Shown: positions 43,801-55,000, counted from the first letter of the stretch. The stretch is DNA of 64,000 nucleotides from Aureobasidium sp. EXF-3400 (GCA_024195585.1 SWBL01000007.1:248001-312000), one strand, 5' to 3'. Numbers and translations are program-made. The notes: generated by a model not told the origin, from the sequence alone.

Positions 43801-45613
43801 AACCACGTCCAATGCCGGAAGCGCACAGACCTCGACGACAGCCGTCTCCGCCGCCCAAACATCCGTGTCGTCGACCACCAGCGTTGCCGCTCCTACGCCG
43901 AGCGCCCTCAAGTGTGGTGATTACTACACCACCAGCGATGGCACATACTGGCAAGTCCAATGTGGCTTTGACTGGCCTGGAAGAGACATCATGCACACGC
44001 CTTACTCCAACATGTCATCCTGCATCGACGCCTGCTCTGATTACGGTTCAGCCTGTGCTGGAGTTATCTGGGTCCAGCGCGGTCAAGATGCTCAGAACTG
44101 TTGGCTGAAGAGTTCTACACCCAACAAAGGAAGCATCCCATCTGGTATCACCCTCTTCGCTGCCTCGCCCGTAACCTATGCTCCCTTGGCCTCTTGCCCC
44201 GCCGCAGACGGTACCACCTTTGTTGATGCCCAAAAGCAGGTCTATGGAATCAAGTGCAACATGGACTACCAAGGTTACGACCTTGGCGGTCTGACCGGGT
44301 ATAACTCCTTGGAGGCATGCGTCAACTACTGTGACACGAACCTGGACTGTATCGGTGTTTCGTACGCTTACAGCGGAACCTACAAGACTCCACTTTGCTA
44401 TCCCAAGTACGAGATCACTGACATGCCTCTCAACGCTACGAAGTTCAAGTACAAGGTTGATACCGCCATCAAGATGAACAGACCTGCCAAGAAAGCCCTG
44501 GGTTCATGCCCTTCGATCGACGGAAGTACCTTCTACGATGCCGCTGGCAAGTACTACAAAATTTCGTGCGGCATAGACTATCAAGGCAACGATATTGTCG
44601 AAAAAGACAACATCGCCACACTTGAGCAGTGCATCAACGCTTGTGATGCTACCAATGGCTGTACCGGTGTTGGCTTGGCCCATGACGGCTACTATGGAAA
44701 CAACCCTGGCTGTTACCTCAAAAGCGCACAATCGAGCAACGCTGTCAACAGTACTACCGATCTCTCGTATATTGTTGACTCTGCATATCTGGTCACTGGG
44801 TCCATGAAGAAGAGAGATGTGATATCTGTCAACGCAAAGGTCGTTTCCAGTTCTACTGCTTCCGCATCCTCGTCATCGTCCTCAGCATCCGCTTTCAGTA
44901 GCCGACCTTCCGCCTCTTCCACCTCGTCGAGCTCAGCATCACTGTCCGCCTCACTGTCCGCCTCATCTACGCTCTCATCAGGCTCCAAGGTTTCTTCTGC
45001 CTCCGTCACAAGCTCTATCAGCTCGTCCGTGTCCTCGACCAAGTCAAGCTCGCGGTCAAGTTCAATGACTAGCTCGTCAACATCATCTTCGGCCAGCTCC
45101 TCAGCCACTGCCACAGCCGACAACACCACTAGTATCATCATTACCGACACTTCTGGCCAGTTGCAGCTCACACCTTCTGGCGACGGCAACATGTACATGT
45201 CCCAGAACGCTTCCGCTGCGAACTTTGGCTCAGATGGCGAGGTTGTCCTCGGAGACGCTGCTGGAAATATCTTCCTTTACTACCCTGATATGATGACAGC
45301 TCACGGAGCCTCTCGCTTCCGTCTCGCCGCATGGGGATCCATTCCCCACGGTGCTCGTCTCCTCACCCTCACGCCCTTGAAGAGCGGAGATGTTACTGCT
45401 CTGATTGCAGTGGATACCCTTGGACACTTCTACTTCCCTGTGCTGTGCTCATTCGAGGGTGCACAGCAGGCCAAGGTCTTCCTCGTCAAGGATCCTACAG
45501 CTGATCTCAGTTTCATCGCCGACCCTGAGTTGAGGTTCATTATGACCGGTGGTGTTGTTAGCACGTGTAATCCTTTGGCTTTGACGTCCAAGGATCTGAA
45601 GGCACTTGCATAG
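40835..45613 (+). CDS. Giant secreted protein B with PAN/Apple-like repeats (1573 aa)
   Basis: Exons 40835-41214 and 41272-45613, joined across a 57-nt intron (GTGAGT, CTGAC branch, CTCCAG). A signal peptide (MLRLSTIITWLVWAIAFEHL, ending near VQAAPA) is followed by two Cys/Trp units (PLAFCQWWS...VCKCI and LPFCKFWFNA...SQVC). A Ser/Thr/Lys linker runs to ~290. A large domain (~330-890) contains YFGGAHSDDNATS, an SKRW processing-like site and an Ala-rich amphipathic stretch. It resembles fungal DUF7029/DUF7223 proteins, from memory. Three PAN/Apple-like repeats follow near 1006-1085, 1101-1195 and 1205-1295, each with spaced Cys and a C-x-G-V core; such modules bind protein or carbohydrate. A Ser-rich stretch and a C-terminal beta-rich domain end the chain. 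It is probably a wall or matrix protein. No GPI signal is obvious. Confidence 0.82.
44850..45110. repeat. Ser-rich low-complexity coding repeat
   Basis: Serine-codon-rich tract in giant protein B, including an adjacent duplication of the 12-base unit CTGTCCGCCTCA near 44,944-44,967. This suggests slippage-driven length change. Confidence 0.6.
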
Positions 45614-45960
45614 TAGAGCTTCTTTCGTTTTTCCTTTGTCACATCATCATAGAAACATATTTTTCGTAATGTCATATTCTTAATCTTGCTTCCTACGTAC
45701 CTTCTGTGTCGTGAATTGGTTGCTATGTTTGCTGTTTTGTCGAGTTCCAACCCCTTCGTCATATGCATTAGCTACTATTGCGAAGGTAGCCAAGACTTGA
45801 CCGTCGGGATATTTCGTTGTGTCCAGACTTGCTTCACTGGTCAGTTCTCCGTGTTCGATGCGCTGTGCTTCTCTCTTCAACGCGCAACATCGCTTCTCAC
45901 CTACCATCAGCATCAACAATAACCTCTTTCTTCTTCGACTGTGCCCATTAGCAGACCGAC
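45614..45960. other. Intergenic spacer
   Basis: About 350 bases with a T-rich transcript end after giant gene B and a pyrimidine-rich leader before the ATG at 45961. Confidence 0.4.
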
Positions 45961-46746
45961 ATGTCCGACAATACCGTAGCATCCACAGTCCAGAGAGCTC
46001 AAGAGTCATCCGGCCAACGCCTCCGCGCCGTCAGATCTAAGATGAGGCGCAAGATGTTCGCCGACTGCGACCACCCCATCCTTCTCCCTCAGCAGATTCT
46101 CTGGTGCAGCAACAATGACGGGCCTGCAAAGCAATGGCTTCTTGACGAAGCTCTGCCTTGGTGGTTTTTTGCCTCGTTCATCAACTTCTGCACTCACGTT
46201 CACACTACTGGGACGGCCAGAGGCAGATATTCGGTCGCTCAGCATCGCTTGTTGGCTTGTTTGAAAAAGTATCCTATGCAGGATGTAGAGTTGATTAAAG
46301 AGATGAAGTGGCATCTTGTTCATGCTGCTCACTTGAAGATGTACAAAAAGGGTGCTGTTGACGTCGAGGAGTTGAGTCAGTTTGATCTCCCCCGTGAAGA
46401 TGGGTAAGAAGCTGACGGATGTATAGAAGGTCATGACAACCCTGAGACTGTCTTGTCTCAGGTCCAGGAAGAGCTGTATCGCATGATCTTCTCTCCTATA
46501 CAGCGTGAGATCCACCAAATTGCTATGGATATCGACCGCCCTGCCGCTGCCGCCCCTGAGTATGGAAAACAAGGTTCTCCCGCCGCCCTTGTCGCCCCTA
46601 CCGTTTTCCACACCTTCACCCTCCCTCTGCGTCTGGGTGCTCCTCCTTCGCTCGAGGGCAGTCCAGGACGTATCGAGCAGCAGCAGAAGTCTGGCGACCT
46701 TCTTGCTCAAGTCCAGGAAGACGACATGGGCATGCAACTCGATTGA
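45961..46746 (+). CDS. Uncharacterised protein (244 aa), two exons
   Basis: Exon 1 at 45961-46375 and exon 2 at 46427-46746 join across a 51-nt intron (GTCAGT donor, CTGAC branch site, GTATAG acceptor). Reading straight through meets a stop at 46407. The spliced frame gives ...VDVEELKGHDNPETVLSQVQ and a continuous protein. The first half is folded-looking and Trp/His/Leu-rich (LPQQILWCSNNDGPAKQWL, ALPWWFFASFINFC). The second half has a helix (EELYRMIFSPIQREIHQIAM), a Pro/Ala stretch and an acidic Gln-rich end, DDMGMQLD. No signal peptide is present. I do not recognise the family. A long minus-strand ORF overlaps it but has poorer protein character. Confidence 0.65.
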
Positions 46747-46887
46747 GATCTCAGTGGACATAAGCAGATCTACGACTGCGTTCCGCCTTTTGGCGGCACT
46801 GTGGGATTAGAATGGTGAGAATGGAGAGGGACAATAAGCAGTACAGACAGATCAAAGAAAAGTCAAATGAACACCTTCAATCGAGTA

Positions 46888-47767
46888 TCAAAGCTGAATA
46901 TGTCTCATCTGCTGTCGTTCAGGTAACCAGTCATCAAGTAGTGCAATCTTACTATGATTCGCAAGCCCCAGGTCTGTCCTTACTCTCTTCAAAGCCCATT
47001 GCTCTTCATATGCCCGATCAAGAATCTTCTGCGTCTGCTCCATCCATTCTTTCTTCTTAATGTCAAACAACTCATCATCAAAGCCCCTTTTTGCGGCGTC
47101 CAAGTCTTCAGCTTTGTCATCCCATCCACAACCCTTATGTACTTCTCTGAAATTAAACTTGACAAACTTCCCTCTGAAGCTGGGTGAAAATATCCACATC
47201 ACTGTTATCAGATACCACTTCGTCCTCCTCAGGTTCTGTAACCAGTTCCTCCCCAAAAGCCACCCATTCGAGCTTCAACATCTTTGCAATCCAAGGCCCG
47301 AAAATCTGCTCTGCGGGTTTTGCATCATCCATCTCAAAGGGATTTTCTATCTCCGCAATTTCAAACTCCACATGTTTTCCCCACGCATCCCAAGGCAACA
47401 GTTTTTGGGAAATAGTGTCGTAGATTAGAGAAGTACCGTAAATATTTGGGTTGGTTAGCACGAAGGCGTCGCGAGAGATCTCGGGCTCTTCTTGGTATGT
47501 TGGTTTGCGTGACCAGTCGAGACCAGTATCGATGTAGGAGACTGGTTGGGAGTCATCGGGGAGGAGTGGGAGAGAGTTGAGATCGGAGGAAAGTTGTGGA
47601 AGTCTGCGGAGTAAAGACACCGCTTCGGAGGAGAGTCCGGCTTCGTTGGCGGCGGAGGTGGAGATGGCGGTTGGAGGCGATAAGATATCGGATGTAGGGA
47701 TGTAGTGTAATGCGGCGAGAGTTTGGTAATGGAGTGTCAGATGGGTGATCAAAGACGCGTGCGTCAT
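46888..47767 (-). CDS. Uncharacterised protein (about 276 aa), splice uncertain
   Basis: The frame is open to 47857; the ATG at 47767 (MTHASLITHLTLHYQTLAAL) is the likely start. The first frame stops near 47153, while the next frame continues as a convincing protein (FNFREVHKGCGWDDKAEDLD and a long charged helix). A 49-nt intron at 47215-47167 (GTATCT donor, GGGAAG acceptor) would join them in frame, giving exons 47767-47216 and 47166-46888. It obeys GT-AG but lacks a clear branch site near the acceptor, so a one-base frameshift is the alternative. The N-terminal half has a Leu-rich helical region and an EIENPFEMDD acidic patch, and the C-terminal part is mostly helical. Family and function are unknown. 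Confidence 0.5.
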
Positions 47768-48715
47768 GTTCGTTTGGGTTAAGTCAAGGTTGGGTCGGGA
47801 CAATGATGAGGTGCAGTTTGCGGCCGGAGTCCGGAGCCGTCGCGACAGCTTGGGCAAATAAACAACGCGTTTCTTATAAAATATTTAGTTTCTGTCATCG
47901 CTGCGAGAAGCGCACAGCTATAATCAGCATTATACACTCGTTCTGTTACTATCGAGATACAATACTCAATTCATGAGATCGTTAACAGAGAGAATTCTGT
48001 TTTTTCTTCCATGTATGGAGAGTGACCCTGCCGCGGCCTGCAGTGTAAGGTTCGGAAATAAGAGCCACAATAAGGTTGCAAATTTATTCCCGGGCAACCT
48101 GTCAAAAAGTGCCAACCGCACGGCTCTGCAAGCAAACGCTTTCCAATGGGCAGCTAATTGGAGATAACCGGTTGCCGGCAAGGGGAGTTCCCTATATGAA
48201 ATCGTATCAAATCGTGAAAAACAAGCATACATACAAAGATTGTCGCCAAGAACGGTATCGATTTTCAGGAACGCTGACGACATGGCGACGCGGCTTCGAA
48301 CCGAAAATTTCGCGGTTTCCGTCAACCGTTTGAGGGATCCTTTCCCAATGCTTCACTTTTCATAGCAGCGGTCTATCGCAAGACGCGTATACATGTTGTA
48401 TTTGCGATGGCGAGATGCTTGCCAAGTCGTTGAATTGCAGTGGAAATGACGAATAGGCTTTTCCCGACTGGCGCTTGTGGTTGGTAAACAAGAAGGTAGG
48501 ATTCAATATATTTCATGGCTTGTCTGCCTGTTAGGATTCTCTGAATCTCCATATCAACATCGCTCATTCAGGAAGGTGCGACGCCCAACCAACAGCATAA
48601 AGAAATACTCTCGTGGCATTCGACTTTTGGATCTCTCTATCCCAACAACCACCAGTCATCTTTGTTATTCTATTCCGCGTCCACCATCGACTTGGACCCT
48701 TCAGACTTACTCGCA
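47768..48715. other. Divergent intergenic region
   Basis: About 950 bases between two genes starting away from each other. No ORF with protein character. A GGCTTCGAACC-like string at 48,291 resembles a tRNA T-arm, but no cloverleaf can be built around it. Confidence 0.45.
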
Positions 48716-49810
48716 ATGTCAAAACTCAATCCTCTCCACTGGTCGCGGAAGTGGCAAATCATTGGAGGTGTCGGCGCGACAGTCATTCTTGTGGCAGTGA
48801 TCGTGGGCGCAGTCGAAGGCACAGAATCATCAGACTCGAGTTCATACCCAGATTACACGGCATTAAACTACACAATCTCAGAGCGTATGAACGGAACCAC
48901 ATTCTTCGACCACTTTGACTACTACACCGCTGCCGACCCAAGCAGCGGCAACGTCGTATATCTGTCCGCAGACTCGGCAGCCTACTCCAATCTCACGTAC
49001 GCTGGAGCATCGTCGGCTATTCTCAAGGTCGACAGTACGAGTACTGGTACTACAGACAGGAACTCCGTAAGAATTACCTCCAAGAACCAATGGGATACTG
49101 GACTTTTTGTTTTCGATATCATTCATGCGCCGTATGGCTGTGGCACATGGCCTGCTGTGTGGCTCAGTGACCCCAACAATTGGCCAGAACACGGAGAGAT
49201 CGACGTGATCGAAACCGTCGAGCAGGGCAACAAAGGAAACCAGATGACACTACATACATCGAAGGGATGCACAATGAAGACGAAGCGTAAGGAGACCGGC
49301 ACAGTCTCTGGGACAAACTGCTGGAACTCGACAAACGAAAATGAAGGTTGTGGTGTTCTTGGCCCCAAGAGCAGTTCCGGATTGGCATTGAATGAAGCAG
49401 GTGGTGCAGTAAGTCAACCTTTGATATATCTCCTCCGATAAACCTTCTAACATACTCAAAAGCTCTTCGCCATGGAACTACGCGACGCTGGAATTCGAGT
49501 ATGGACGTTTGACCGCTCCTCTATCCCCTCAGATCTGGTCTCTTCCAATGATTCTTCACCCGACCCGTCACAATGGGGTACTCCTACCGCCGATTTCCCC
49601 AGCACCGATTGCGACATATCTTCGCACTTCAAGAACCAGTCAATAATTGCGAACATCGATTTGTGTGGTAGCTGGGCTGGTGCAACCAGCGTCTACTCTA
49701 CCGAGTACGGTTGCTCGGGGACCTGTGCAAACCTAGTAATGAACAACGCGACTGCATTTGAGAATGCCTATTGGGAATTCGGAAGCTTCAGGGTGTGGAC
49801 GTCTTCGTAA
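48716..49810 (+). CDS. GH16 glucanase-like enzyme with N-terminal membrane anchor (346 aa)
   Basis: Exons 48716-49408 and 49463-49810 join in phase 0 across a 54-nt intron (GTAAGT...AAAAG). An upstream in-frame ATG exists at 48662 but gives no better N-terminus. From 48716 the protein starts MSKLNPLHWSRKWQ, then a ~20-residue hydrophobic segment (IIGGVGATVILVAVIVGAV) after basic residues. This is a type II membrane anchor rather than a cleaved signal. The rest is the GH16 jelly roll: GCGTWPAVWLSDPNNWPEHG, then the catalytic EIDVIE (Glu161, Asp163, Glu166), and late motifs GIRVWTFDR and CDISSHFKNQSIIANIDLCG. This subgroup cleaves beta-1,3 or mixed beta-1,3/1,4 glucans. All catalytic acids are present. 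A role in wall remodelling is likely. Confidence 0.9.
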
Positions 49811-49874
49811 CCGCACGTATAAGCTACGGCGAAAAAGCAAACTTCTATCTTCCTTCGAACAAGTAATAAACAGA

Positions 49875-51398
49875 TCAATTTCTTCTCTCACCAGCCAATA
49901 ATTCCGTTGCGACCTCTTGTGCAGCAGCCAGCTCATCGTCAGAAGGCATGTCAACTATAAGGAGGTAGAGAACATCCTTTGCAGTTGTTAGTGGAAGACC
50001 GGATCAGTGAGCCATGTTGGAACCTACCTTCTTCATAACCTTCTGCACAAGACCCAGCGGTCCTGCACTGCTGCCACCTCGTCCACCGCGTAGAGCTCCC
50101 AGACCACGCTGCATCGTATTGTTAATCTCCGACGTGTCACGCCGGACGACCGGATCCTCAGTAGCTCCGCCAAAGCCTCGTCCCAGGACTGCTCGACCCC
50201 CCATACGACTTCCTTCTCCACGTCCTCCACGATCACTCAAAATGTTACTACGCTCAGGCAACTGGATCGCTCCACCTGAGATCAAAGCTGCTAATGAGCC
50301 GCTGTTTGCCGCATGAGCCGGGTCAGCATAGCGTGAAGAGAACGTTGGCTTCGGACCTGCCGCAAGAGCGCTGTTTGGGTTATCCATTGCCTGTAACATA
50401 TTCATCAGTCTTAAGATCCAAGGCGAGGTGAAATGCTGTACTCAATCACTTACGAACTTGGCTTGAGCTCTTCTATCCATGTAATCCTCGACAAACCTCC
50501 TTTTCTTCTGCAAAGAAGATTTTTTTGCTTGTCCCTCTGCACCTGAGGCTGTAGCCAAATCGTCAACAGCAGGATAGATCAGTGGCGCAGTCTCGGGCCA
50601 TTGAAACTCTCCATACGTTTTACCATTAGACTTCCTCAGTGCCGTCAGAGGATTCGTCCCCTTCTCCATCACTTTCTTTGCCACAGCGTCGAAATCCACA
50701 GTCGTGCTCGCATCCTTTGTCTCAGGGTTCCAAGTCAAAACTAAACAAAAAAGCCCCTTTGGCATGAAAAACTCTTTATTGACTTTATCCAGGAACCTGT
50801 TTGTTTTATACCACCCTTGAAGTTCCATTGCTGCTGTTGTAGCTGCTGTGATTGCCATAGAGACTAAAATGGAAGTTACAGTTGGGAGCATCACTGTTGC
50901 TATAGAAGCGAGGTTTAGTGCTGCTATCCATTTTGTCGCTTGAGTGGATTTGTTGAACGTGCAGATGAAGTCGAGGAAAGTGGCTTGAGAGATGGAGCGG
51001 GTGGAAAGGATGGGTGGGTAGGCTGTTATTATACCCCGACTGCGGTCTGTGGGTCGTCGTTGCGGGATTATAATGGGATAGGGAAGTTTCTGGTGGGTGG
51101 CGGGAGGTAAAGAGGAAGGAAGGCGTAAGAGGAATGCTTCTGCGAGGGTGATGGGGTCTGTTGATTCGTTTGGGTCCATGGTCTCTGGTGAGATGATGTC
51201 GTCTTGGGCTTCGTCGAGTCCCCATGCTTCTTCGTCGGCCTCGTGAGGTGTTGTGCCACCTGGAGAGTTTTCGAGCTGATGAGAGTTGGCGTCTACTTGC
51301 TTTTGTGTCTTGCTTGCCCTGTGGGCTTTGTAGGCTTCTGAAACAAAACCGATGCCGCCTCCGACATTCTGGACAAGGTTGCTGATGATTTGAGCCAT
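49875..51398 (-). CDS. Conserved fungal protein with RGG-like region (469 aa)
   Basis: Three exons: 51398-50454, 50390-50028 and 49976-49875, all phase 0, with introns of 63 nt (GTAAGT...TTACAG) and 51 nt (GTAGGT...CAAAG). The frame is open upstream to 51497, but MAQIISNLVQNVGGGIGFVS at 51398 is the natural start. Order: a short helical N-terminus, an acidic linker, a conserved block from ~120 (TDRSRGIITAYPPILSTRSI) with two hydrophobic helices near 160-200 (LASIATVMLPTVTSILVSMA), a domain with MPKGLFCLVLTWNPE, a basic KKSSLQKKRRFVEDYMDRR helix, then Gly/Arg-rich sequence (LSDRGGRGEGSRMGGRAVLG, LRGGRGG), and an acidic end (VDMPSDDELAAAQEVATELL). I think it belongs to an uncharacterised ascomycete family. 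Membrane association and RNA or protein binding through the RGG-like part are guesses. Confidence 0.75.
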
Positions 51399-51818
51399 AA
51401 TTTCGGAATGTGGGTAGACAGATGAATTTGGGAGTAAGACGATGATAAAAAGAGTGCGATGATAGACAGAAAGACTTGTCTTATAGAGCTTGAGCATACT
51501 GTAAGCCGTAGCATCAATGCCGTCTTACGACGGAGAGTCCGCGGACTGTCCGAAAGTCTACAAGGTACCAAAGTGGCTAAGTCGATCCTGCAATCCTTCA
51601 CTTTACCCTTTGCGGAGTATGGTTCTTCGCTAGTGAAGACAGAAGTATGCAGGTATCTGGCACCGACTAATGCTTGAAAATGCTTGGTCAGACTTCATGG
51701 CAGGATCAGATCTACCTTTGCATCTTGTCACTTTGTTGCTTTCAGACTTCTCCGCGTCCGAAGATCAATGTGAGCTTTGGCCACTGCTTATAAGAAATCT
51801 GCTAAGAATTGTATTTGA
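51399..51818. other. Intergenic spacer
   Basis: Upstream of the RGG-like protein gene. No coding sequence is recognised. Confidence 0.35.
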
Positions 51819-52223
51819 TCAAATTATCTTGTAGACATGTATGCTATACTGACTATCGGGCGCGAGAGGAGTCTGTACATGACAGGGCGCAGTGTCCGTA
51901 GGACGCGGCTGTGTATGTAGCTTCTCGGTCTCGGGATCGGATTCGCACTTCCAGTAATTGGGACTTGAAATCGCATCGTTCCTCAGCTCCCTATCAAGAG
52001 CATATCTGGCTAGAAGTTCATCCCAAGTACTATTTCCAACCTCTAGTTGTGTTAGCGGAGAATATTTTCTCGTCGCTCGGAGCAGTAACACCAAGCCTAA
52101 TACTACTGTTGTCGTTGAACTCGATTGGTGGTAATGAATTGTAGTGAGACCTCTTGTCACTAGTTGAATAGATAGATAGACGGACGTTTCTGACACAAGG
52201 TTGAACGCGCCTGTGAGGGCCAT
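51819..52223 (-). CDS. Possible small hypothetical protein (134 aa)
   Basis: Open frame on the minus strand from an ATG at 52223 (MALTGAFNLVSETSVYLSIQ) to a stop at 51819. It has a mildly hydrophobic N-terminal half (TTTVVLGLVLLLRATRK) and a polar C-terminal half (STWDELLARYALDRELRND). It could be a small membrane-associated protein, but no family is recognised and the ORF could be chance. The rest of the surrounding 1.4 kb looks non-coding. Confidence 0.25.
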   Translation of the reverse strand: MALTGAFNLVSETSVYLSIQLVTRGLTTIHYHQSSSTTTVVLGLVLLLRATRKYSPLTQLEVGNSTWDELLARYALDRELRNDAISSPNYWKCESDPETEKLHTQPRPTDTAPCHVQTPLAPDSQYSIHVYKII

Positions 52224-52760
52224 GGTCTGGGTATCGAGACTGGAAACACCAACAATGAGACGATTCCTGATGGAAGATTCCGTACACGTCTGAAGTTTGT
52301 CATGGCGTATTTTCACCGCAAAAAGACAAATTGTGTTTCCTGGTATCTTGAAAGTATTTCAGAGTTGGTGCATGCACTATGTAATTCCTATAGCAAAGGC
52401 AGGCTCCAGTTGTTGACGGTGGAGACGGATTTGTGCATTGGGGAGGGTCCCAAAGGATAGACTGGAGACTCCGATTAGAGTGCGCCAGACAGCCTGGGTC
52501 TGCTTAGAACCCAACACATCGAGGCCCTTGTCAAAGAGTAAGTCGACACGTACTGCTAGATAGACCTTGTAGAAACTCCTTAATACGCAGTTGACAAAAT
52601 CTCCCAGAAGTGAGCGAAAAATGCTTCAAGATGCTTGAACCAAGCGCCGCTCCTTGTTGAGATCACCCATCCATTTCCTTGCCAAAATCGATGAAAGCGG
52701 CCACTCATCCAGGTGATGACAAGTGGAGCAACCGCCTGAGTCCACTGTATGAACAACAGA
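52224..52760. other. Intergenic spacer
   Basis: 3' flank of the sugar transporter gene. I see nothing in it. Confidence 0.35.
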
Positions 52761-54692
52761 CTATTGAGTTACTCGCTCTACATGAACAGTCATCTCTTTC
52801 TCTTTATCCTCCAAGATCATGTGGCTGGTAGCAAATTCTGTATGAGAAGGATAGATCAGTAAAGTCGTTCTGTGTAGCCATTTTGGAGTAGATAAACTCA
52901 CGGTCAGCCTCTGTGGTCTTGAACTTTCTAGCTGAGACGTTGTGCTCAAAGAGCAGATCAATCTCGCCGAAACTGCGATCTTTTGTCTCTGGCAGACGGA
53001 ACCAGCACCAGATGTTGCAGAGCAGATTTGTGCCGGCGTAGAAGAGTCCGGCTTTGGCACCCCAATTCCATGCTATAAATGAGAGATATTAGTTGATGTA
53101 CTGGGCTTTAAGAGCGTCATGGATGAGACTTACCCGACGCAGAAATCATGCGTGGTGTCACACTATTCGAGAAGATACCAGTCAAATTGTAGACGAATCT
53201 TCCAATAGTAATGGTCTTGTAACGCAGTCGACCTGAAGGTGTTTCAGAGACGATCGGATAGCATACGGGACCGATAGTGATCATGTTGGCAAGAGTGGAG
53301 ACGATCAATAGGATACCGATAGCCAATTCAGCGTGCTTGCTGGCGCTGAAGCCGAGGCCACCGATTGCGACAAGACAGAAGAACATGAATGTCAGTCCAC
53401 TCATGTAAATTGTTGCTCGACCGAAGCGGGGGAATAGGAACCAACAAATGATTCCGCCAATGATGTAACAAGCAGACAGGGCGATGTTGAGGTTGAGCGC
53501 TGCCACGGGAGCAAATCCTGCGGCTTCCAGAAATACCACGCTGTAGCCAAGGATCGCGTTTCCGCAGAGGATCTGAGCTGCCCAAACAACACAATTCTGC
53601 GAGTGTCAGCAATCATGTGACATGCAGTAAGAGGACCCGACTTACGATCTCGGTTCGGCGAAGATTGGTGCCACGGAAGCAATCGATTAACCTGGCGCCT
53701 TCTGTTTCCATCTGCTCTTGCTCGTTAGTGTAGATGATGTAAGCCAAACCACATTCCACCTCGGCCGCATGAGCAGGACCTTGGTCGATGAGACGGCGCA
53801 GACTGTTCCTGGCTAGGTCGAGCTTTTGGCGTCGAACCGCGTTCCATGGTGACTCTGGTGCAAGGTATGCCAGCACGAAGAGCGGCACTGGCCACATCCA
53901 TTGTAAAGCAAATGGAAGACGCCAAGCGATATCTCCATCGAGCGTGATGGCAGCACGAGCAACACCGGATGACAGAAGTATTCCGGCTCCCCAGCACATA
54001 CAAACATAGGCAGTCACATATGGTCGAAGCACGGTAGGGACGACTTCAGAAGCGTAGGAGGTAGACAGGGTCTGCGAGGGACTGTCAGTACATAGCGAAA
54101 GAAGGTCGAGAATCGACTGACCTGGAAGACACCCCATGGAATACCGCAGAGGGCTTCTCCTATGGCGAGAACAGGCAGAGAGGGAGCGAAGAAAGGAACG
54201 AATATGGCGCCGACTAGCCACACCATGAAAAACATCATGGTGTGACGAGAGCCAAAGCGATCTTGGAACTCCGTGTTCAAGACAAGACCAATCAGCTGAC
54301 CAATAACAGCCGAATTGGACAAGCCGGACTGCCAGGCAGCTGAGATCGCCCACTTCCCAGGCGAGACTTGCTGGCCGAATCTTCGCTGAAATTGTGGTTG
54401 GCCATAGAACGAGTTGATCTTCACAATAAAGTTAGCAGGTGTTTGTCGATAGAGAAAGGTATGGAAAGCTCACGATGACCAGATCATAGCCCTCCATGAC
54501 CAGACTGGTTGAAAGAATCATAGCCCAGAAGACAGCTTTCTTGTGCTTCTTGAGGGCTTCCATGACCGTCAATTTCGAATCCAAGTCAGCACTTGTTTGT
54601 GCTTGAGTGATGAGTGCTCGAAATTCTGAATTGTTCGTATCTGCTGCATTGCGATTCATCGACGCATCGACCACATTGTTATGTTCAGCCAT
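52761..54692 (-). CDS. MFS sugar transporter, alpha-glucoside-permease type (550 aa)
   Basis: Six exons: 54692-54474, 54418-54122, 54071-53646, 53596-53134, 53072-52902 and 52837-52761. All introns are GT-AG and 49-64 nt long. About 12 transmembrane helices lie between a ~50-residue acidic N-terminus and a cytosolic C-terminal tail. Sugar-porter signatures include TEFQDRFGSRHTM (loop 2-3), a PESPWNAVRRQK motif after helix 6, and PETKDRSFGEID after helix 12. A WGAKAGLFYAGTNLLCNIWC helix is restored by the fifth splice. The overall pattern is like fungal maltose/alpha-glucoside proton symporters, but clade members carry various oligosaccharides and glycosides. It is co-oriented with the regulator (55152-58074) and the GH127 enzyme (58429-60620), suggesting import of an arabinose-containing sugar. 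Confidence 0.88.
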
Positions 54693-54793
54693 ATTTGTTG
54701 TGTATCTTGTATCGTGATCTTGGTAGTCTGTCAGAGAATATTGATTCCCCAGATACCAGTCGTGTTGTCTTATAGATTGAGTACGTTTTCACC

Positions 54794-54801
54794 CCCCGGG
54801 G
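54794..54801. promoter_or_regulatory. CreA-type site pair (CCCCGGGG)
   Basis: CCCCGGGG contains CCGGGG on both strands and so matches the fungal carbon-catabolite-repressor consensus SYGGRG twice. It is about 100 bases upstream of the transporter's start codon. It is a short motif and could be chance, but the location fits repression by preferred sugars. Confidence 0.4.
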
Positions 54802-55000
54802 ACCCTTATGTCGTGCGGAAGAGAGTCGGAGTTTGGTAGAGTAAGGTCTCTACCGGAGATACTTTCTTGTGGGTGCACTGGTGATGAACTATGCTACGAA
54901 CGTTGGTTTGTTATTACCATTCCCCGCACGACAGTTCGAAAGACAGCTCAGTCAGTGTTCACGCGAGTACATTCGTATTCGCCGACCCCACCGGCCCCTC

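Noticed and set aside
46376..46407. Stop codon at 46407 taken as the real end of the 45961 gene
   Set aside because: A GTCAGT...CTGAC...TATAG intron of 51 nt removes it and joins a long, protein-like second exon in frame.
46006..46761. 251-codon ORF on the minus strand
   Set aside because: It is antisense to the two-exon gene at 45961-46746, whose splice site has consensus donor, branch point and acceptor. The antisense protein is low-quality, with a Leu run and Arg-rich shadows.
48285..48320. GGCTTCGAACCG string, like a tRNA T-arm
   Set aside because: No matching A box or acceptor stem at the proper distance.
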